From Granulosicoccus sp947495035 (GTDB taxonomy: Bacteria; Pseudomonadota; Gammaproteobacteria; Granulosicoccales; Granulosicoccaceae), in the NCBI RefSeq assembly GCF_050589605.1, contig NZ_JBNGOO010000001.1: DNA of 64,000 bases, one strand, 5' to 3'. The notes under the pieces were generated by a model. That model did no database searches and had not been told where the DNA came from. It saw nothing but the letters and a program-made list of their open reading frames with translations. The position numbers and the translations under genes were made by a program. Below, piece after piece: positions 15,801 to 23,655 of the stretch. Each line of letters starts with the position of its first letter. Within the stretch, counting starts at the first letter, position 1.

Positions 15801-17661
15801 TCAGGCGCTGGGCCAGAGCGTTCAGAAAACGCTGGGCAAGGTTGTCGATGTCAAGATGACTGATGTCAAGGTCAATATCGTGCCGTCCGCCACGTCCATC
15901 GGTGGCGTACATTTTCGCGATGAAGGTGTCACCCTCATGGGCAAGCTGTCGGTCTGGGGGTGGAACGCCAGTGCCTTCATCAATGTGGATACATTTGATG
16001 GCCTGACCGTGCGCGGGGACATGGAGCCCGTGAATATACACAATATATTCAAGATCACGGGCGCGCAGGGGGATCCTGCTCCGGTATTACGCATGCGAAT
16101 AGCACCGAAGCCCGATTTCGCCCCAGAGCTGTATTTCTCTGCCCGGGTCGAATTGCTGGGACTGTCGCGGGAGGTCAGGGTCGAGGCGAACGAAGATGCC
16201 TTGACCTTCCATCTGAATCAAAGCCTGGGAAGCGTGCTGACCACACGTTTGAGCTGCACCTGGGGCAATTACAATTTTGCCGCAACGGGTTCCATCAATT
16301 TCAATCTGAACGTCACCATTCCAACGCGATTCGGTGATATCCCACTGATCGATCTGGGCTTCAATGCAGCGGCGATTGTTCGAGTCGGCGCCATCGATGG
16401 ATTTTTCCTGTCGCTCAACGGTGATTTTCGCTTCTACGGCAAGACCGTCACCTTCCCTGAACTGAAGCTCAGCGTTGCTCCCAGGGATTTTCAGGCTGTT
16501 TTCAATGCGGTGGTCAAGCAGATTCGTGACGAAGCCGAAGACCTGTTCGGGCCGATTTTCAAGACTCTGCAGGAATGGGCGGATGCCGTGAAGCGGGGGG
16601 CAGTAATGATTGTGGGCGAGATCGCGACGGTTGCCAAGGATGTCTACAACGCCACCAGAGATGAAGCGGTCAGGGCATACAGGACGTTGAGTCGGGGTGC
16701 TGATGAAGTCGCTAAGGGGCTGAAAACCGTTTACAAGGCAACTTCCGAAGAGGTCGGCAAGGCGCTCAGGAAAGCCAACTATGCGATTGAACAGGTTGCC
16801 GAAGCACTGGAACAGGCGTTCAATCTGGGCGTCAGGCAGACTGCCAGGGTGCTGAAGAAGGTCGGGTATGCTGCCAATCAGGTGGCTGCCGCAATCAGGA
16901 GCGCTTTTGGTGAAGCGCTCAAGTCCGCTGCGCAAGCACTTGTCTATGCAGGTTATGCCGCCAATCAGGTGGGTGAGGCCTTGAAGAGCATCTACAATGC
17001 TACTGCAGGGAAGGCCGCTGAAGCCTTGAAACTGGCCGGATACACCGCCAGGCAAGTAGGCGCAGTGTTGAAGAGTGCTTACACCAGCAGTGCAAGGGTG
17101 GCCGCTGCGGCTCTCAAGCATGCTCGGTATGCCGTCGCGGATGTAGGCCGGGCCTTGAGAAGTGCTTTCACGAATAGTGTGAATGTTGCAGCCACTGCGT
17201 TGAAAAGCGCTGGATACGTGGTCAATGACGTCGGGCGAGCCTTGAAAGGCGCCTACACCAATAGTGCAAAGGTGGCCGCCGGAGCACTCAAGCACGCTCG
17301 TTTTGCGGTGGATGAAGTCGGTGGTGCATTGAAGAATGTCTACTCTGCCAATGTCAAGGAGGTCGCCGCTGCGCTCAAGGTGGCGAATTACACGGTCAAT
17401 GAGGTGGGCTACGCCATCAACAGCGCCTTTTCCAACAGTGCGAAAACCGCGGCCGAAGCTCTCAAGTATGCAGGTTTCGCGGTGGGTGAAGTCGGCGGCT
17501 TCGTCAAGGATGTCTATGATCTGGGGCCGGATGCACTGAATGACGCATTGACAGGTGCCGGCTTTGCCGCCAGGGAGATCGAAGGGTTCTTTTCGAGCCT
17601 TGGTGGAGAATTCGTTAATTTCTTCTCGGACATCGGCGAAGAGATCATTGGTTGGTTCTGA
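12880..17661 (+). CDS. giant protein with tandem ILEI/PANDER-like domains, LamG-like domain and 29-residue C-terminal repeats
   Basis: A 1593-residue protein starting at GTG 12880 (TTG 12859 is also possible). Residues about 1-155 and 160-307 are two related domains with the pattern HLRGSAF(D/E)SSEGN, RGLNT(V/L)VL, D(V/I)YGN, D-(I/F)-VAVASYDAV, G-A-LKAF, matching the ILEI domain of FAM3/PANDER and of some bacterial proteins. Residues about 320-522 resemble a LamG/concanavalin jelly roll (FTVSIWFKTS, DGQWHRVSHVI, GEIAEVSLWS). Residues 550-1220 are beta-rich and unrecognised. Residues 1294-1554 are nine 29-residue helical repeats. No signal peptide or transmembrane segment is apparent. It heads a three-gene operon. 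Carbohydrate or surface recognition is plausible from the domains; activity is unknown. Confidence 0.8.
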   Translation: MSQKPISVHLRGSAFDSSEGNETHLRVNGQARGMPKNRGLNTVVLNPDGTRKAKASHDVYGNADAWNGWASWIGANAEENDIVAVASYDAVRSVPRGGAAATLLNDIGALKAFRTEGPGDWRRVRTPYALLFVMGGNGSREELHHHEGPNAHIVVALNTLHLRGSAFESSEGNQTFLEVNGNSMNMSSQRGLNTLVLTHDLSFKAQSHHDIYGNGSVWNQWAEWVESTAAEGDFVAVASYDAVSNAPGSGAAADLLRSVGALKAFDMTIGADWRRDRASYALLFEQGTRRCLEVSEQLGGPNAHIQSTLVTPLSEGTSRQALSFNGTDNYLSSELDIPETDFTVSIWFKTSNPNCGLFSVDVGVRGAGGHDRNLYLEGGNMIARLWSNETIATSGINYADGQWHRVSHVIGASVSGQQIHVDGVLRASGVKSSSDFNEQTGINIGFASDALSDYFQGEIAEVSLWSVARNEQDNQAWTEQIVGSETDLLAFWTFSERKGSVVRNVVNGLSDATIHGVPLWTSSNDFPGGVLSNFFAPDPEDIRDEGEKLSVVGTTLGNGHEADPPQDLVAEPIQELISSGLMPQYDLMGRLLAAVHDDELVLNKRLLGPYAEIAGIATEVLSVLVSIRNPKVQFLRGKPGMIGAPGSELVVDADDSTALATPEDHSLRVTGDVEVFGSLDYKIQADFFHYKKEPKCSFKFVSGQPLGIGTFLPGVPLIQALKMKGPTLIVCNAGTLYDADLDSGINEGFNFFGNLEIAESDDEALRYVGGLLSVSELAVHAAIDTSVSPRKIILEAAVKREITLLDGAAFKLRFTRSDVGLEISGKPPEPTVSLSNDLVLTLQKGGENTHLVFTGGIKVQAESISGFFTMNGTGRHPDGGLTGKVQNTGEWKEPFGIPGITISQLSLQLGGTYAAPWIDNVGVHGNMKIGDVEGSMSVMVDTNDPDQFVLAGSSNVLTLLQVMSAMNPATFVVYQALGQSVQKTLGKVVDVKMTDVKVNIVPSATSIGGVHFRDEGVTLMGKLSVWGWNASAFINVDTFDGLTVRGDMEPVNIHNIFKITGAQGDPAPVLRMRIAPKPDFAPELYFSARVELLGLSREVRVEANEDALTFHLNQSLGSVLTTRLSCTWGNYNFAATGSINFNLNVTIPTRFGDIPLIDLGFNAAAIVRVGAIDGFFLSLNGDFRFYGKTVTFPELKLSVAPRDFQAVFNAVVKQIRDEAEDLFGPIFKTLQEWADAVKRGAVMIVGEIATVAKDVYNATRDEAVRAYRTLSRGADEVAKGLKTVYKATSEEVGKALRKANYAIEQVAEALEQAFNLGVRQTARVLKKVGYAANQVAAAIRSAFGEALKSAAQALVYAGYAANQVGEALKSIYNATAGKAAEALKLAGYTARQVGAVLKSAYTSSARVAAAALKHARYAVADVGRALRSAFTNSVNVAATALKSAGYVVNDVGRALKGAYTNSAKVAAGALKHARFAVDEVGGALKNVYSANVKEVAAALKVANYTVNEVGYAINSAFSNSAKTAAEALKYAGFAVGEVGGFVKDVYDLGPDALNDALTGAGFAAREIEGFFSSLGGEFVNFFSDIGEEIIGWF
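16759..17541 (+). repeat. nine tandem 29-codon (87-bp) protein repeats
   Basis: Nine consecutive units with no insertions encode the consensus x-A-L-K-x-A-G-Y-A-V-x-x-V-G-x-A-L-K-x-A then Y/F-x-N-S-A-x-x-A-A. The most conserved positions are Leu3, Lys4, Tyr/Phe8, Val13, Gly14, Leu17 and Tyr/Phe21. DNA identity between units is moderate, so the array is old and selected at protein level. A tenth degenerate unit runs to the C terminus, which ends with a strongly hydrophobic, acidic tail. Confidence 0.9.
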
Positions 17662-17693
17662 TTGCAACCGAGAAACAAACCTGGTGGGAAATC

Positions 17694-17963
17694 ATGGCTA
17701 GAAGCAACAAGGCGGCTCAGTTCGTAAAACGTTTGCAAGACGATGAAGAGTTCAGGTTCGAGGTGGGGCCTGCTCTTCTGGCTGTACCTGAAGGAGACTG
17801 GGCCGGGGTGATTGACGTTGCTGAGCAGTCCGGTTATTCGTTCACCAGAAAGCAATTGCTGGGAGTCATACCTGAAGGTTTCTTCAAGGGGAAAGGCAGG
17901 AATCCCGAGCAGGGGTGGGACAAGTCGACCCTCACGAGCGGTAAAAGCAAGACCACTCGGTAA
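17694..17963 (+). CDS. small Nif11-domain-like protein
   Basis: An 89-residue protein. ATG 17694 is preceded by GGTGGGAA at about 6 nt; a TTG start at 17652 would overlap the upstream gene. The first 60 residues follow the Nif11 pattern: AAQFVKRLQDDEEFRFEV (first helix with hydrophobic spacing and D-D-E-x-F/L), then GVIDVAEQSGYSFTRKQL (A-x-x-x-GY-x-F-T-x-x-x-L). In many bacteria Nif11 domains serve as leader peptides of ribosomal natural products. This copy has no Gly-Gly or Gly-Ala cleavage motif and no cysteine, and the tail is basic and Ser/Thr/Lys-rich, so a cyclised product is unlikely. It lies 32 nt after the giant gene and overlaps the next start (TAATG). Confidence 0.65.
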   Translation: MARSNKAAQFVKRLQDDEEFRFEVGPALLAVPEGDWAGVIDVAEQSGYSFTRKQLLGVIPEGFFKGKGRNPEQGWDKSTLTSGKSKTTR

Positions 17964-19027
17964 TGATCGCAGCGTCGGGCGAATCGGCGGTGGTCGGGCG
18001 ACCACCGGTGATGGCGCAACTAGTTGATCGGTTGCCACGCCACCGCCTGGACAGTCTGGTCTCGGCAGCCGGTTGGGAAAGAATCCTGCGAACAGCCAGT
18101 ACCCTGCCACCACTTTCCGGTGGCATGCTGGAAGTTCATCCGTACGACCTGGAAAGACGCGCCGATCTGTTGATCCGTGCAACAGGCAGCAATGGCGGCA
18201 GCCTGGCTCTGGCCGGTGAAAATCCCGAGTGGGATATCCCCGAAGCCTCTCTTGAAGGTGACATCTGGCGCAGGATAAGACGCTTTGCCCGAAAATGGGC
18301 TGACCCTCGGCATCCTTTGTCCGAGTCTGTCGAGAATGCATGGCTCGAGTTCGATCTGCTGCCGGGGCATCTGGCGTTGACAGAGCCTTCGATGTTTGTG
18401 GATCTGGATCGACACGGTCGCTATTCTGCAGATCAGCGTTTGACGACATTGCAGCACTCGATGGATGCTCTTGACTACACCTTGACAGAAGACTTCATGC
18501 CGGAACTGGAAGCGATTCTGCATCAGGGGGCTGTGCAAAGTCATCTGCGTCACGTGGGTTTCATGTTCCCCCGTTCCGGATCGGCCTTGAGGATCTGTCT
18601 GGCCGAGTTGAGTGCCGACGATATCGCTGCCTGTTTGTCAAAGCTGGGTTGTGTCGAGCAGGCTTGCGCCCTGCAAGGCATCATCGAGGCGTACGCGTGC
18701 TCGGCGAAAAAGCTCATGCTGGATCTGGACGTCAGTCCCGCCATCGGCTCGAAAGTCGGTATTGAGGTTCTACCCGCCAGAAGTGCCTGGCCGGAGATTT
18801 TCGAGAGAATGAGCGTCTCGGGTTACTGCACCAGGGAACAGGCGGATGCGTTTATGCATTGGCCAGGCGAGCTGCCGTTGGCCGGCGGTGCGTTCCGGGA
18901 AAGTCTGTGTCGCGTCACGGGGCGTGAGGTGACTGAACAAATACGACGAATCAGTCACGTGAAGTTTGTCGCCACGGACTCAGGCCATCTGATATCCAAG
19001 GTGTATCTCTATTTCGGTTATGCCTAG
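17963..19027 (+). CDS. unrecognised 354-residue protein of the ILEI-Nif11 operon
   Basis: No family recognised with certainty. Visible features are an N-terminal helical part (residues 1-100), NAWLEFDLLPG followed by PSMFVDLDRHG in the middle, a central helical part with two Cys-containing helices (DIAACLSKLGCVEQACALQG), KLMLDLDVSPAIGSKVGIEVLP, and the C-terminal strand pair HVKFVA...ISKVYLYFGY. The alternation of acidic strands and a lysine-containing terminal strand suggests an enzyme or barrel-type fold rather than a structural protein. No signal peptide. The start overlaps the Nif11-like gene by one base (TAATG), so the two are translationally coupled. A substrate relationship with the small protein is speculative. 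Confidence 0.75.
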   Translation: MIAASGESAVVGRPPVMAQLVDRLPRHRLDSLVSAAGWERILRTASTLPPLSGGMLEVHPYDLERRADLLIRATGSNGGSLALAGENPEWDIPEASLEGDIWRRIRRFARKWADPRHPLSESVENAWLEFDLLPGHLALTEPSMFVDLDRHGRYSADQRLTTLQHSMDALDYTLTEDFMPELEAILHQGAVQSHLRHVGFMFPRSGSALRICLAELSADDIAACLSKLGCVEQACALQGIIEAYACSAKKLMLDLDVSPAIGSKVGIEVLPARSAWPEIFERMSVSGYCTREQADAFMHWPGELPLAGGAFRESLCRVTGREVTEQIRRISHVKFVATDSGHLISKVYLYFGYA

Positions 19028-19140
19028 CCTCGGTTGCGCTGTTCTCGTGCAGATTCAATAGGGCATGAAGACGCGAGCGGAGCGTCGTCCGACCGAAGGC
19101 GATTCCCGGTCGTGCATTCATGTCTCATCGAGACTGATAA

Positions 19141-20586
19141 TCAGTGTGTTGATTTGACGGACACATCCCCCGGGTGTGTGAAGGCCACCGGCGTGATGCC
19201 ACGAATCACGGCTTCACCACCGAGCGCCAGTGCCCTGGCATGTTGATCGGCGAAGGCCTGTTCATTGACCGATTCAGGTTCCGCAATTGCCCGCAGCTGG
19301 TTCTGCATTCGGACAAGCAGTGTCCGGTGTTCGGCATCTGCAGCCAGGTTGCAGGTTTCCTCCGGGTCGGCTTGCAGGTCATAGAGCAGGGGCAGTGAAC
19401 CCGGGCTGTCGATCAGTTTGTAACGGCCCTGCCTCAGCATGAACAGGCCGTCTCGGGCGCCCACGGCATGGTATTCGGCGAAAACGGCCCGTTGCGGTTG
19501 TTCGTCTGCCGCCAGCTCTGCCAGGTTGAGCCCGGGTCGGGGTGATTTCACGTCAATGACTTCATCATCGATTCCCGCCAGCGCTGTCACTGTCGGATAC
19601 AGATCGATCAGGCTCACCGGAGTTGTATTGCGTCGTGCTGCCGGGATGTCCGGGCCGGCCATGACCAGCGGCACCCCCACGCTTTCTTCCCACAGTGTCG
19701 ATTTTCCCCAATAGCCTCGGGCACCCAGATTGTCGCCATGATCGGAGGTATAGATGATATTCGTGTCATCCATCAAGCCTGAGGCATCAAGCGCCTGCAG
19801 AACACGCCCGACATTGCTATCCAGTGCGGCTGCCAGAGCGTAGTAATTGGCGACGGCCTCGCGTACCACCTGTTCATCTTGAAAGTGATCGTTGAAATCC
19901 AGCAGTGCCCGCATGGCTGTCATGACTTCATTTTCAGGCGTGTACTGGTATTGCATCTTGGGCAGCGGCAGGTCATTGGCATCAAACAGATCTCGAAACT
20001 GCTGCGGCGCATTCAGCGGAAAATGGGGCAGGACGAAAGAGACGAACAGTGTCCAGCCCTGTTCACGCGGTTCTTTCAACCACTGTTCGGTGGCTCTGGC
20101 AACCGCTTCATCGTACTGCCAATAGGGCGTTTCTCCCTTGCCTGTCATGGCTGCCAGCTGTCGGGTGCCGGGGCGTTCCGGTGGGTTCCTTCGCAACAGG
20201 GTAGACGGATCACCGATACCATCCTTGACGTGCAAGGGCAGGATCTGTTCGTCAAAACCGGTGTCAGCGTCACTGTCACGAAAATGCAATTTTCCGATGG
20301 AGGTGACGGCCTTGCCCTGGCGTTGCAAGGCATGCCCCCAGCTACTGACACGTCCATCGTAGGGCATGGCATTGTCCCAGTAGCGAATCTGGTGCGGATA
20401 GAGCCCGGTATGCAGGCTCGCGCGTGAAGGGACGCAGATGGGGCTGTTGCAGTAGGCATTCTCGAAGACGGTGCCGCGCTCTGCCAGAGCATCCAGGTGT
20501 GGTGTGTGAGCCAGGGAATTGCCATAGCAGCCCATGACCTTGCGACTGTGTTCATCGGACATGATGATGAGCGTGTTGTGCGGCAT
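19141..20586 (-). CDS. type I sulfatase, cytoplasmic (TTT module B)
   Basis: A 481-residue sulfatase beginning NTLIIMSDEHSRKVMGCYG, so the metal-binding strand starts at residue 5 and no export signal is possible. The formylglycine motif is C-V-P-S-R with Cys51. IYTSDHGDNLGARGYWGKS holds the Asp/His/Lys set, and a C-terminal subdomain contains GRYKLIDSPGSLPLLYDLQADPEE as in choline-sulfatase-like enzymes. It follows tctA by only 4 nt and is the last gene of module B. Its sequence is closest to the sulfatase at 11186-12655, suggesting related substrates handled by two transport modules. Confidence 0.94.
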   Translation of the reverse strand: MPHNTLIIMSDEHSRKVMGCYGNSLAHTPHLDALAERGTVFENAYCNSPICVPSRASLHTGLYPHQIRYWDNAMPYDGRVSSWGHALQRQGKAVTSIGKLHFRDSDADTGFDEQILPLHVKDGIGDPSTLLRRNPPERPGTRQLAAMTGKGETPYWQYDEAVARATEQWLKEPREQGWTLFVSFVLPHFPLNAPQQFRDLFDANDLPLPKMQYQYTPENEVMTAMRALLDFNDHFQDEQVVREAVANYYALAAALDSNVGRVLQALDASGLMDDTNIIYTSDHGDNLGARGYWGKSTLWEESVGVPLVMAGPDIPAARRNTTPVSLIDLYPTVTALAGIDDEVIDVKSPRPGLNLAELAADEQPQRAVFAEYHAVGARDGLFMLRQGRYKLIDSPGSLPLLYDLQADPEETCNLAADAEHRTLLVRMQNQLRAIAEPESVNEQAFADQHARALALGGEAVIRGITPVAFTHPGDVSVKSTH

Positions 20587-20590
20587 CGGT

Positions 20591-22090
20591 CTATTCCGGT
20601 TTGTTGACCGTCGAGATGGCAGCTTGCCTTGCAGGCTTGCCGGAGCGTAGCAGCGGCAGAATCAGCATGATGCCTGCGAGCACGACGAAAGCCAGCGCCA
20701 GCGGATGGTCGACGATGGCCTGCAAAGAGCCATCCGACAGCTGCAGGGCGGTGCGCAACTCGGATTCGAAAGGTGTGGCCAGTACGAAACCGATGATGAA
20801 GGGGCCCAATGGCACACGTGCCTTGTCCAGTGCATAGCCCAGTACGCCGAAGCCGATCATGACCCAGACGTCGAACAGGCGGTTGCCGATGGAGTAGGCG
20901 CCAATGAGGCAGAACACGAACACCACCGGCACGAGGTAATGGGCCGGGATGGTGATGATGCGGGCCAGCGAGCGATAGCCGGCCAGCATGATGGCGAACA
21001 TCAGCAGATTGGCAATGAAATAGCCGGCTATCATGGCCCAGACCAGTCCGGCATTGGCGGTAAACAACAGCGGGCCGGGTTGAATCTGATGCATTACCAT
21101 GGCACCGAGCAGAATGGCATCCACCGGCGCTCCCGGTATGCCCAGGGTGATCAGTGGAATCATGGCGCCTCCGACATTGGCATTGTTGGCCGCCTCTGAG
21201 GCCATGACCCCTTCATCGTGGCCGGTACCGAATTTCTCGGGTGTTCTGGAAAAGGTTCTGGCCATGCCATAGGCGACCATCGAGGAAATACTGGCGCCGA
21301 CTCCGGGCAGAATGCCGACAAAGGTGCCGATGACGGAGGAACGCAACAGATTGACCCAGTGACTGCCCCAGTGTTGCAAGGTCGGGAAGCTGAACTTGCG
21401 CCCTAGCCGAATGACGCTGGCAGTGCCCAGTGCCTTGTCGCTTTCCTTGAGCAGTTGACTGATGACGAAGACTCCCAGCAATACCGGCAACAGGCGAAAC
21501 CCTGCCGTCATGTCGTCATTGCCGAAGGTATACCGCAACTGTCCATCGGACTCCGCAAGCCCCGGCAGGGCTGCAATGATGCCCAGCGTTGCCGAGAACA
21601 GGCCCTTGAGCATGGAGCCCTGGGCAATGATGGCCACCAGAACCAGCGCGCAGAGAATCAGGGCGCTCAACTCCCAGGGACCGATCTTCAATGCCCAGTA
21701 AGACAAGGGCGGTGCGAGCGCTGCGAGAGCAATGCCGGCCAGCAGGCCGCCAATCAGCGAACTGCCGATCCCCAGGCCAAGGGCCCGTTCGGGTTGACCG
21801 TTTCTTGCCATCGGGTAGCCATCGAACGTCGTCATGACCGAAGAAGGCGTGCCGGGCATCTGCAACAGGGTGGCGCTGATCAGACCGCCACTGACCGAGC
21901 CGACATGGATTCCGATCAACAGCAGTATGGCATCCACCGGAGCCATGGAGAAGGTCAGTGGCAAGGCCAGTGCCATCAGCATGCCACCTCCCAGACCCGG
22001 AATGGCGCCGACCAGAATGCCGCTGCCGACACCCAGAAACAACCACAGCAAGTGCATGGGACCGAGAGCGGTCAGGAGTCCTTCTATCAT
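20591..22090 (-). CDS. tctA: tripartite tricarboxylate transporter large permease TctA (module B)
   Basis: A 499-residue TctA with both family signatures: GAIPGLGGGMLMALALPLTF near residue 30 and LLRSSVIGTFVGILPGVGASISSMVAY near residue 250, plus QMPGTPSSVMTTFDGYPMA and NVGGAMIPLITLGIPG. ATG 22090 overlaps the tctB stop by 4 nt (ATGA); an in-frame ATG at 22135 would lie inside tctB and is rejected. It forms the inner-membrane channel of module B. Confidence 0.95.
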   Translation of the reverse strand: MIEGLLTALGPMHLLWLFLGVGSGILVGAIPGLGGGMLMALALPLTFSMAPVDAILLLIGIHVGSVSGGLISATLLQMPGTPSSVMTTFDGYPMARNGQPERALGLGIGSSLIGGLLAGIALAALAPPLSYWALKIGPWELSALILCALVLVAIIAQGSMLKGLFSATLGIIAALPGLAESDGQLRYTFGNDDMTAGFRLLPVLLGVFVISQLLKESDKALGTASVIRLGRKFSFPTLQHWGSHWVNLLRSSVIGTFVGILPGVGASISSMVAYGMARTFSRTPEKFGTGHDEGVMASEAANNANVGGAMIPLITLGIPGAPVDAILLGAMVMHQIQPGPLLFTANAGLVWAMIAGYFIANLLMFAIMLAGYRSLARIITIPAHYLVPVVFVFCLIGAYSIGNRLFDVWVMIGFGVLGYALDKARVPLGPFIIGFVLATPFESELRTALQLSDGSLQAIVDHPLALAFVVLAGIMLILPLLRSGKPARQAAISTVNKPE

Positions 22091-22554
22091 CGGGTACCCG
22101 GCAGATCGACAAAGAAAACGCTGGTGAAAAGCCACTCCGAGCCGAAGCCGAGAACAAGCGCGATCGGAATGGCCAGTGGCAGCACGCGCAGGCGTTGGCT
22201 GATCAGTGGGATGGCCAAGGCGACGAACGCCGCGGTCGCCATGGAGAAGCGAATGCCCTGATGCATGGCCAGCAGGTAGGCGATCATCAGCGCCAACAGA
22301 GCCACGGTTGCGAGTCTTGTACTCCCGCTTCCCTCATCGGCGTTTTTCTTCCGTACTTCCTTACTGCGCAACGCTGTCTGGACCAGCACACCTGCTCCCA
22401 GCAGAAACAGGGTTATGGCACAGGCTATGGGCAATGCGGCCGAACCCACGGGATCGAACATCGGTGGCGCGATATCCCGAGAGCCGATCAGCAGGATTGT
22501 CCCGATCAGTGCGCCCAGCAGCGCGACAAAGCAGCTTGAGGTTGAAAATCGGAT
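22087..22554 (-). CDS. tctB: tripartite tricarboxylate transporter small permease TctB (module B), probable AUC start
   Basis: A 155-residue TctB if translated from ATC 22554. The first in-frame ATG (22461) would remove the first transmembrane helix, leaving 124 residues starting at MFDPVGSAALP, which is the conserved loop after helix one. The frame upstream of that ATG is open and encodes a proper N terminus (FVALLGALIGTILLIGSRD then IAPP). It contains no ATG, GTG or TTG back to an in-frame TGA inside tctC. AGGAAG sits 8 nt before the ATC, a well-placed Shine-Dalgarno. It lies 16 nt after tctC and overlaps tctA (ATGA). Confidence 0.8.
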   Translation of the reverse strand: MRFSTSSCFVALLGALIGTILLIGSRDIAPPMFDPVGSAALPIACAITLFLLGAGVLVQTALRSKEVRKKNADEGSGSTRLATVALLALMIAYLLAMHQGIRFSMATAAFVALAIPLISQRLRVLPLAIPIALVLGFGSEWLFTSVFFVDLPGTR

Positions 22555-22570
22555 GGCGGCGTCTTCCTGT
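22541..22570 (-). promoter_or_regulatory. Shine-Dalgarno supporting a non-canonical AUC start of tctB
   Basis: On the minus strand, AGGAAG is followed by ACGCCGCC and then ATC (22554-22552). Spacing is 8 nt, ideal for initiation at the ATC and too far from the ATG at 22461. Confidence 0.55.
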
Positions 22571-23521
22571 CTACTTTGCGGAACGCGCCGCGTCGATCAA
22601 TGGCTCGGTGCGGGCGTTCATGTCGTCGAGCATGTCTCTGGCGGTGTCTGCGGGGATCCAGTCTGCATCGATGCTCAACCCTGCCAGTTCCTGTCGTACA
22701 TCCTCATCTTTCAGCACGTCCTGCAGAATCGATTGCAGTCTGGCCGACTCCGCTTCGCCGATACCGGCAGGTGCCAGCCAGACACGAAACACGCTGATGC
22801 TCATGTCCACACCCAATTCGAGTGCCGTGGGCGTATCCGGAAGCGCATCATCCCGCTCGGTGGCATACAGAAACAGAGGCCGAAGACCGCTTTCCTCGTA
22901 CTGTTTGAACTCCGATACCGAAAACAGAGCCGTGTCCGTGTGGCCGCCAAGAATGCTGGCCAGTCGCTTGGCACCGCCACCGATCTGCACGAACTTGAAT
23001 TCCACCTCGGCCTCGTCGGCGAACATCATGGGAATGAAGTGCACCGGCAGTCCGATATTGGTGGCAACGACAATACTGCCGGGCTCTGCACGGGCCTTTT
23101 CCAGAAAGGCGTCGGCATCCTTGATGGGCGATTCGTCCAGAATGCCCATGCCGATCTCGGTACGCCCGGTGCCGCCGAGCAGAGTAAAGGCCGTGTGATC
23201 GTAATCGACCACACCCATGGCTTTGGAGGTGATGATGCCAGGACTCCAGATACCGATGGTATAGCCATCCGCTGGTGCGTCCTTGATGGCCCGAGTACCG
23301 ATGGTGCCACCGGCCCCTGGCTGGTTGATGACCACAACGGACGGGAAGTCTCCCATCTGTTCGATCTTGCGCTGAAAGATGCGGGCCAGATTGTCGACGC
23401 TGCCCCCGGCATTGGTCGGCACGACGATACGCAGCGGTTGATCGGGATAGTCTGCCAGTGTGGTTGCCAGCGGTGCGATACACAGGCTGGCTGCCAGTAT
23501 CAACTGTTTGAAGGTATTCAT
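22571..23521 (-). CDS. tctC: TctC/Bug-family solute-binding protein (module B)
   Basis: A 316-residue periplasmic protein. It starts MNTFKQLILAASLCIAPLA, a Sec signal with cleavage expected after TLA (about residue 23), and the mature part starts DYPDQPLRIVVPTNAGGS, the Bug signature. VVINQPGAGGTIGTRAI is the ligand-site loop, followed by ADGYTIGIWSPG. A longer in-frame start at 23608 would add an implausible N terminus. It is the first gene of module B and is divergent from lysR at 23656, with a 134-nt shared control region. Confidence 0.94.
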   Translation of the reverse strand: MNTFKQLILAASLCIAPLATTLADYPDQPLRIVVPTNAGGSVDNLARIFQRKIEQMGDFPSVVVINQPGAGGTIGTRAIKDAPADGYTIGIWSPGIITSKAMGVVDYDHTAFTLLGGTGRTEIGMGILDESPIKDADAFLEKARAEPGSIVVATNIGLPVHFIPMMFADEAEVEFKFVQIGGGAKRLASILGGHTDTALFSVSEFKQYEESGLRPLFLYATERDDALPDTPTALELGVDMSISVFRVWLAPAGIGEAESARLQSILQDVLKDEDVRQELAGLSIDADWIPADTARDMLDDMNARTEPLIDAARSAK

Positions 23522-23619
23522 GCTTGTGTTTTCTTCTCCGGTGTCTTCCCAGTGGTCAATGAAATACTGCCATGAGAGAGTTCCTGTGGGAATACCTTGA
23601 ATCTTCATAGGGGTATAGC

Positions 23620-23631
23620 TTATGGTTATAA
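23620..23631. promoter_or_regulatory. candidate LysR-type operator between tctC and lysR
   Basis: TTATGGTTATAA contains TTAT and ATAA arms separated by four bases, the kind of short AT-rich dyad bound by LysR-type regulators. It lies between divergent tctC and lysR. Only one such dyad is obvious. Confidence 0.35.
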
Positions 23632-23655
23632 CTGACGGACTGAACTCGACGTATC

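Noticed and set aside
13387..17667. Long minus-strand open frames (610 and 526 codons) opposite the giant ILEI gene
   Set aside because: They are mirror images of the coding strand and contain no domain; the plus strand has clear domains and an operon.
17963..19027. ABBA-type prenyltransferase for the third ILEI-operon gene
   Set aside because: The KVYLYF strand resembled prenyltransferase ends, but the other family motifs are missing; left as unrecognised.
22087..22461. TctB starting at ATG 22461
   Set aside because: It would delete the first transmembrane helix kept in the other two TctB copies, and no Shine-Dalgarno lies at the right distance.
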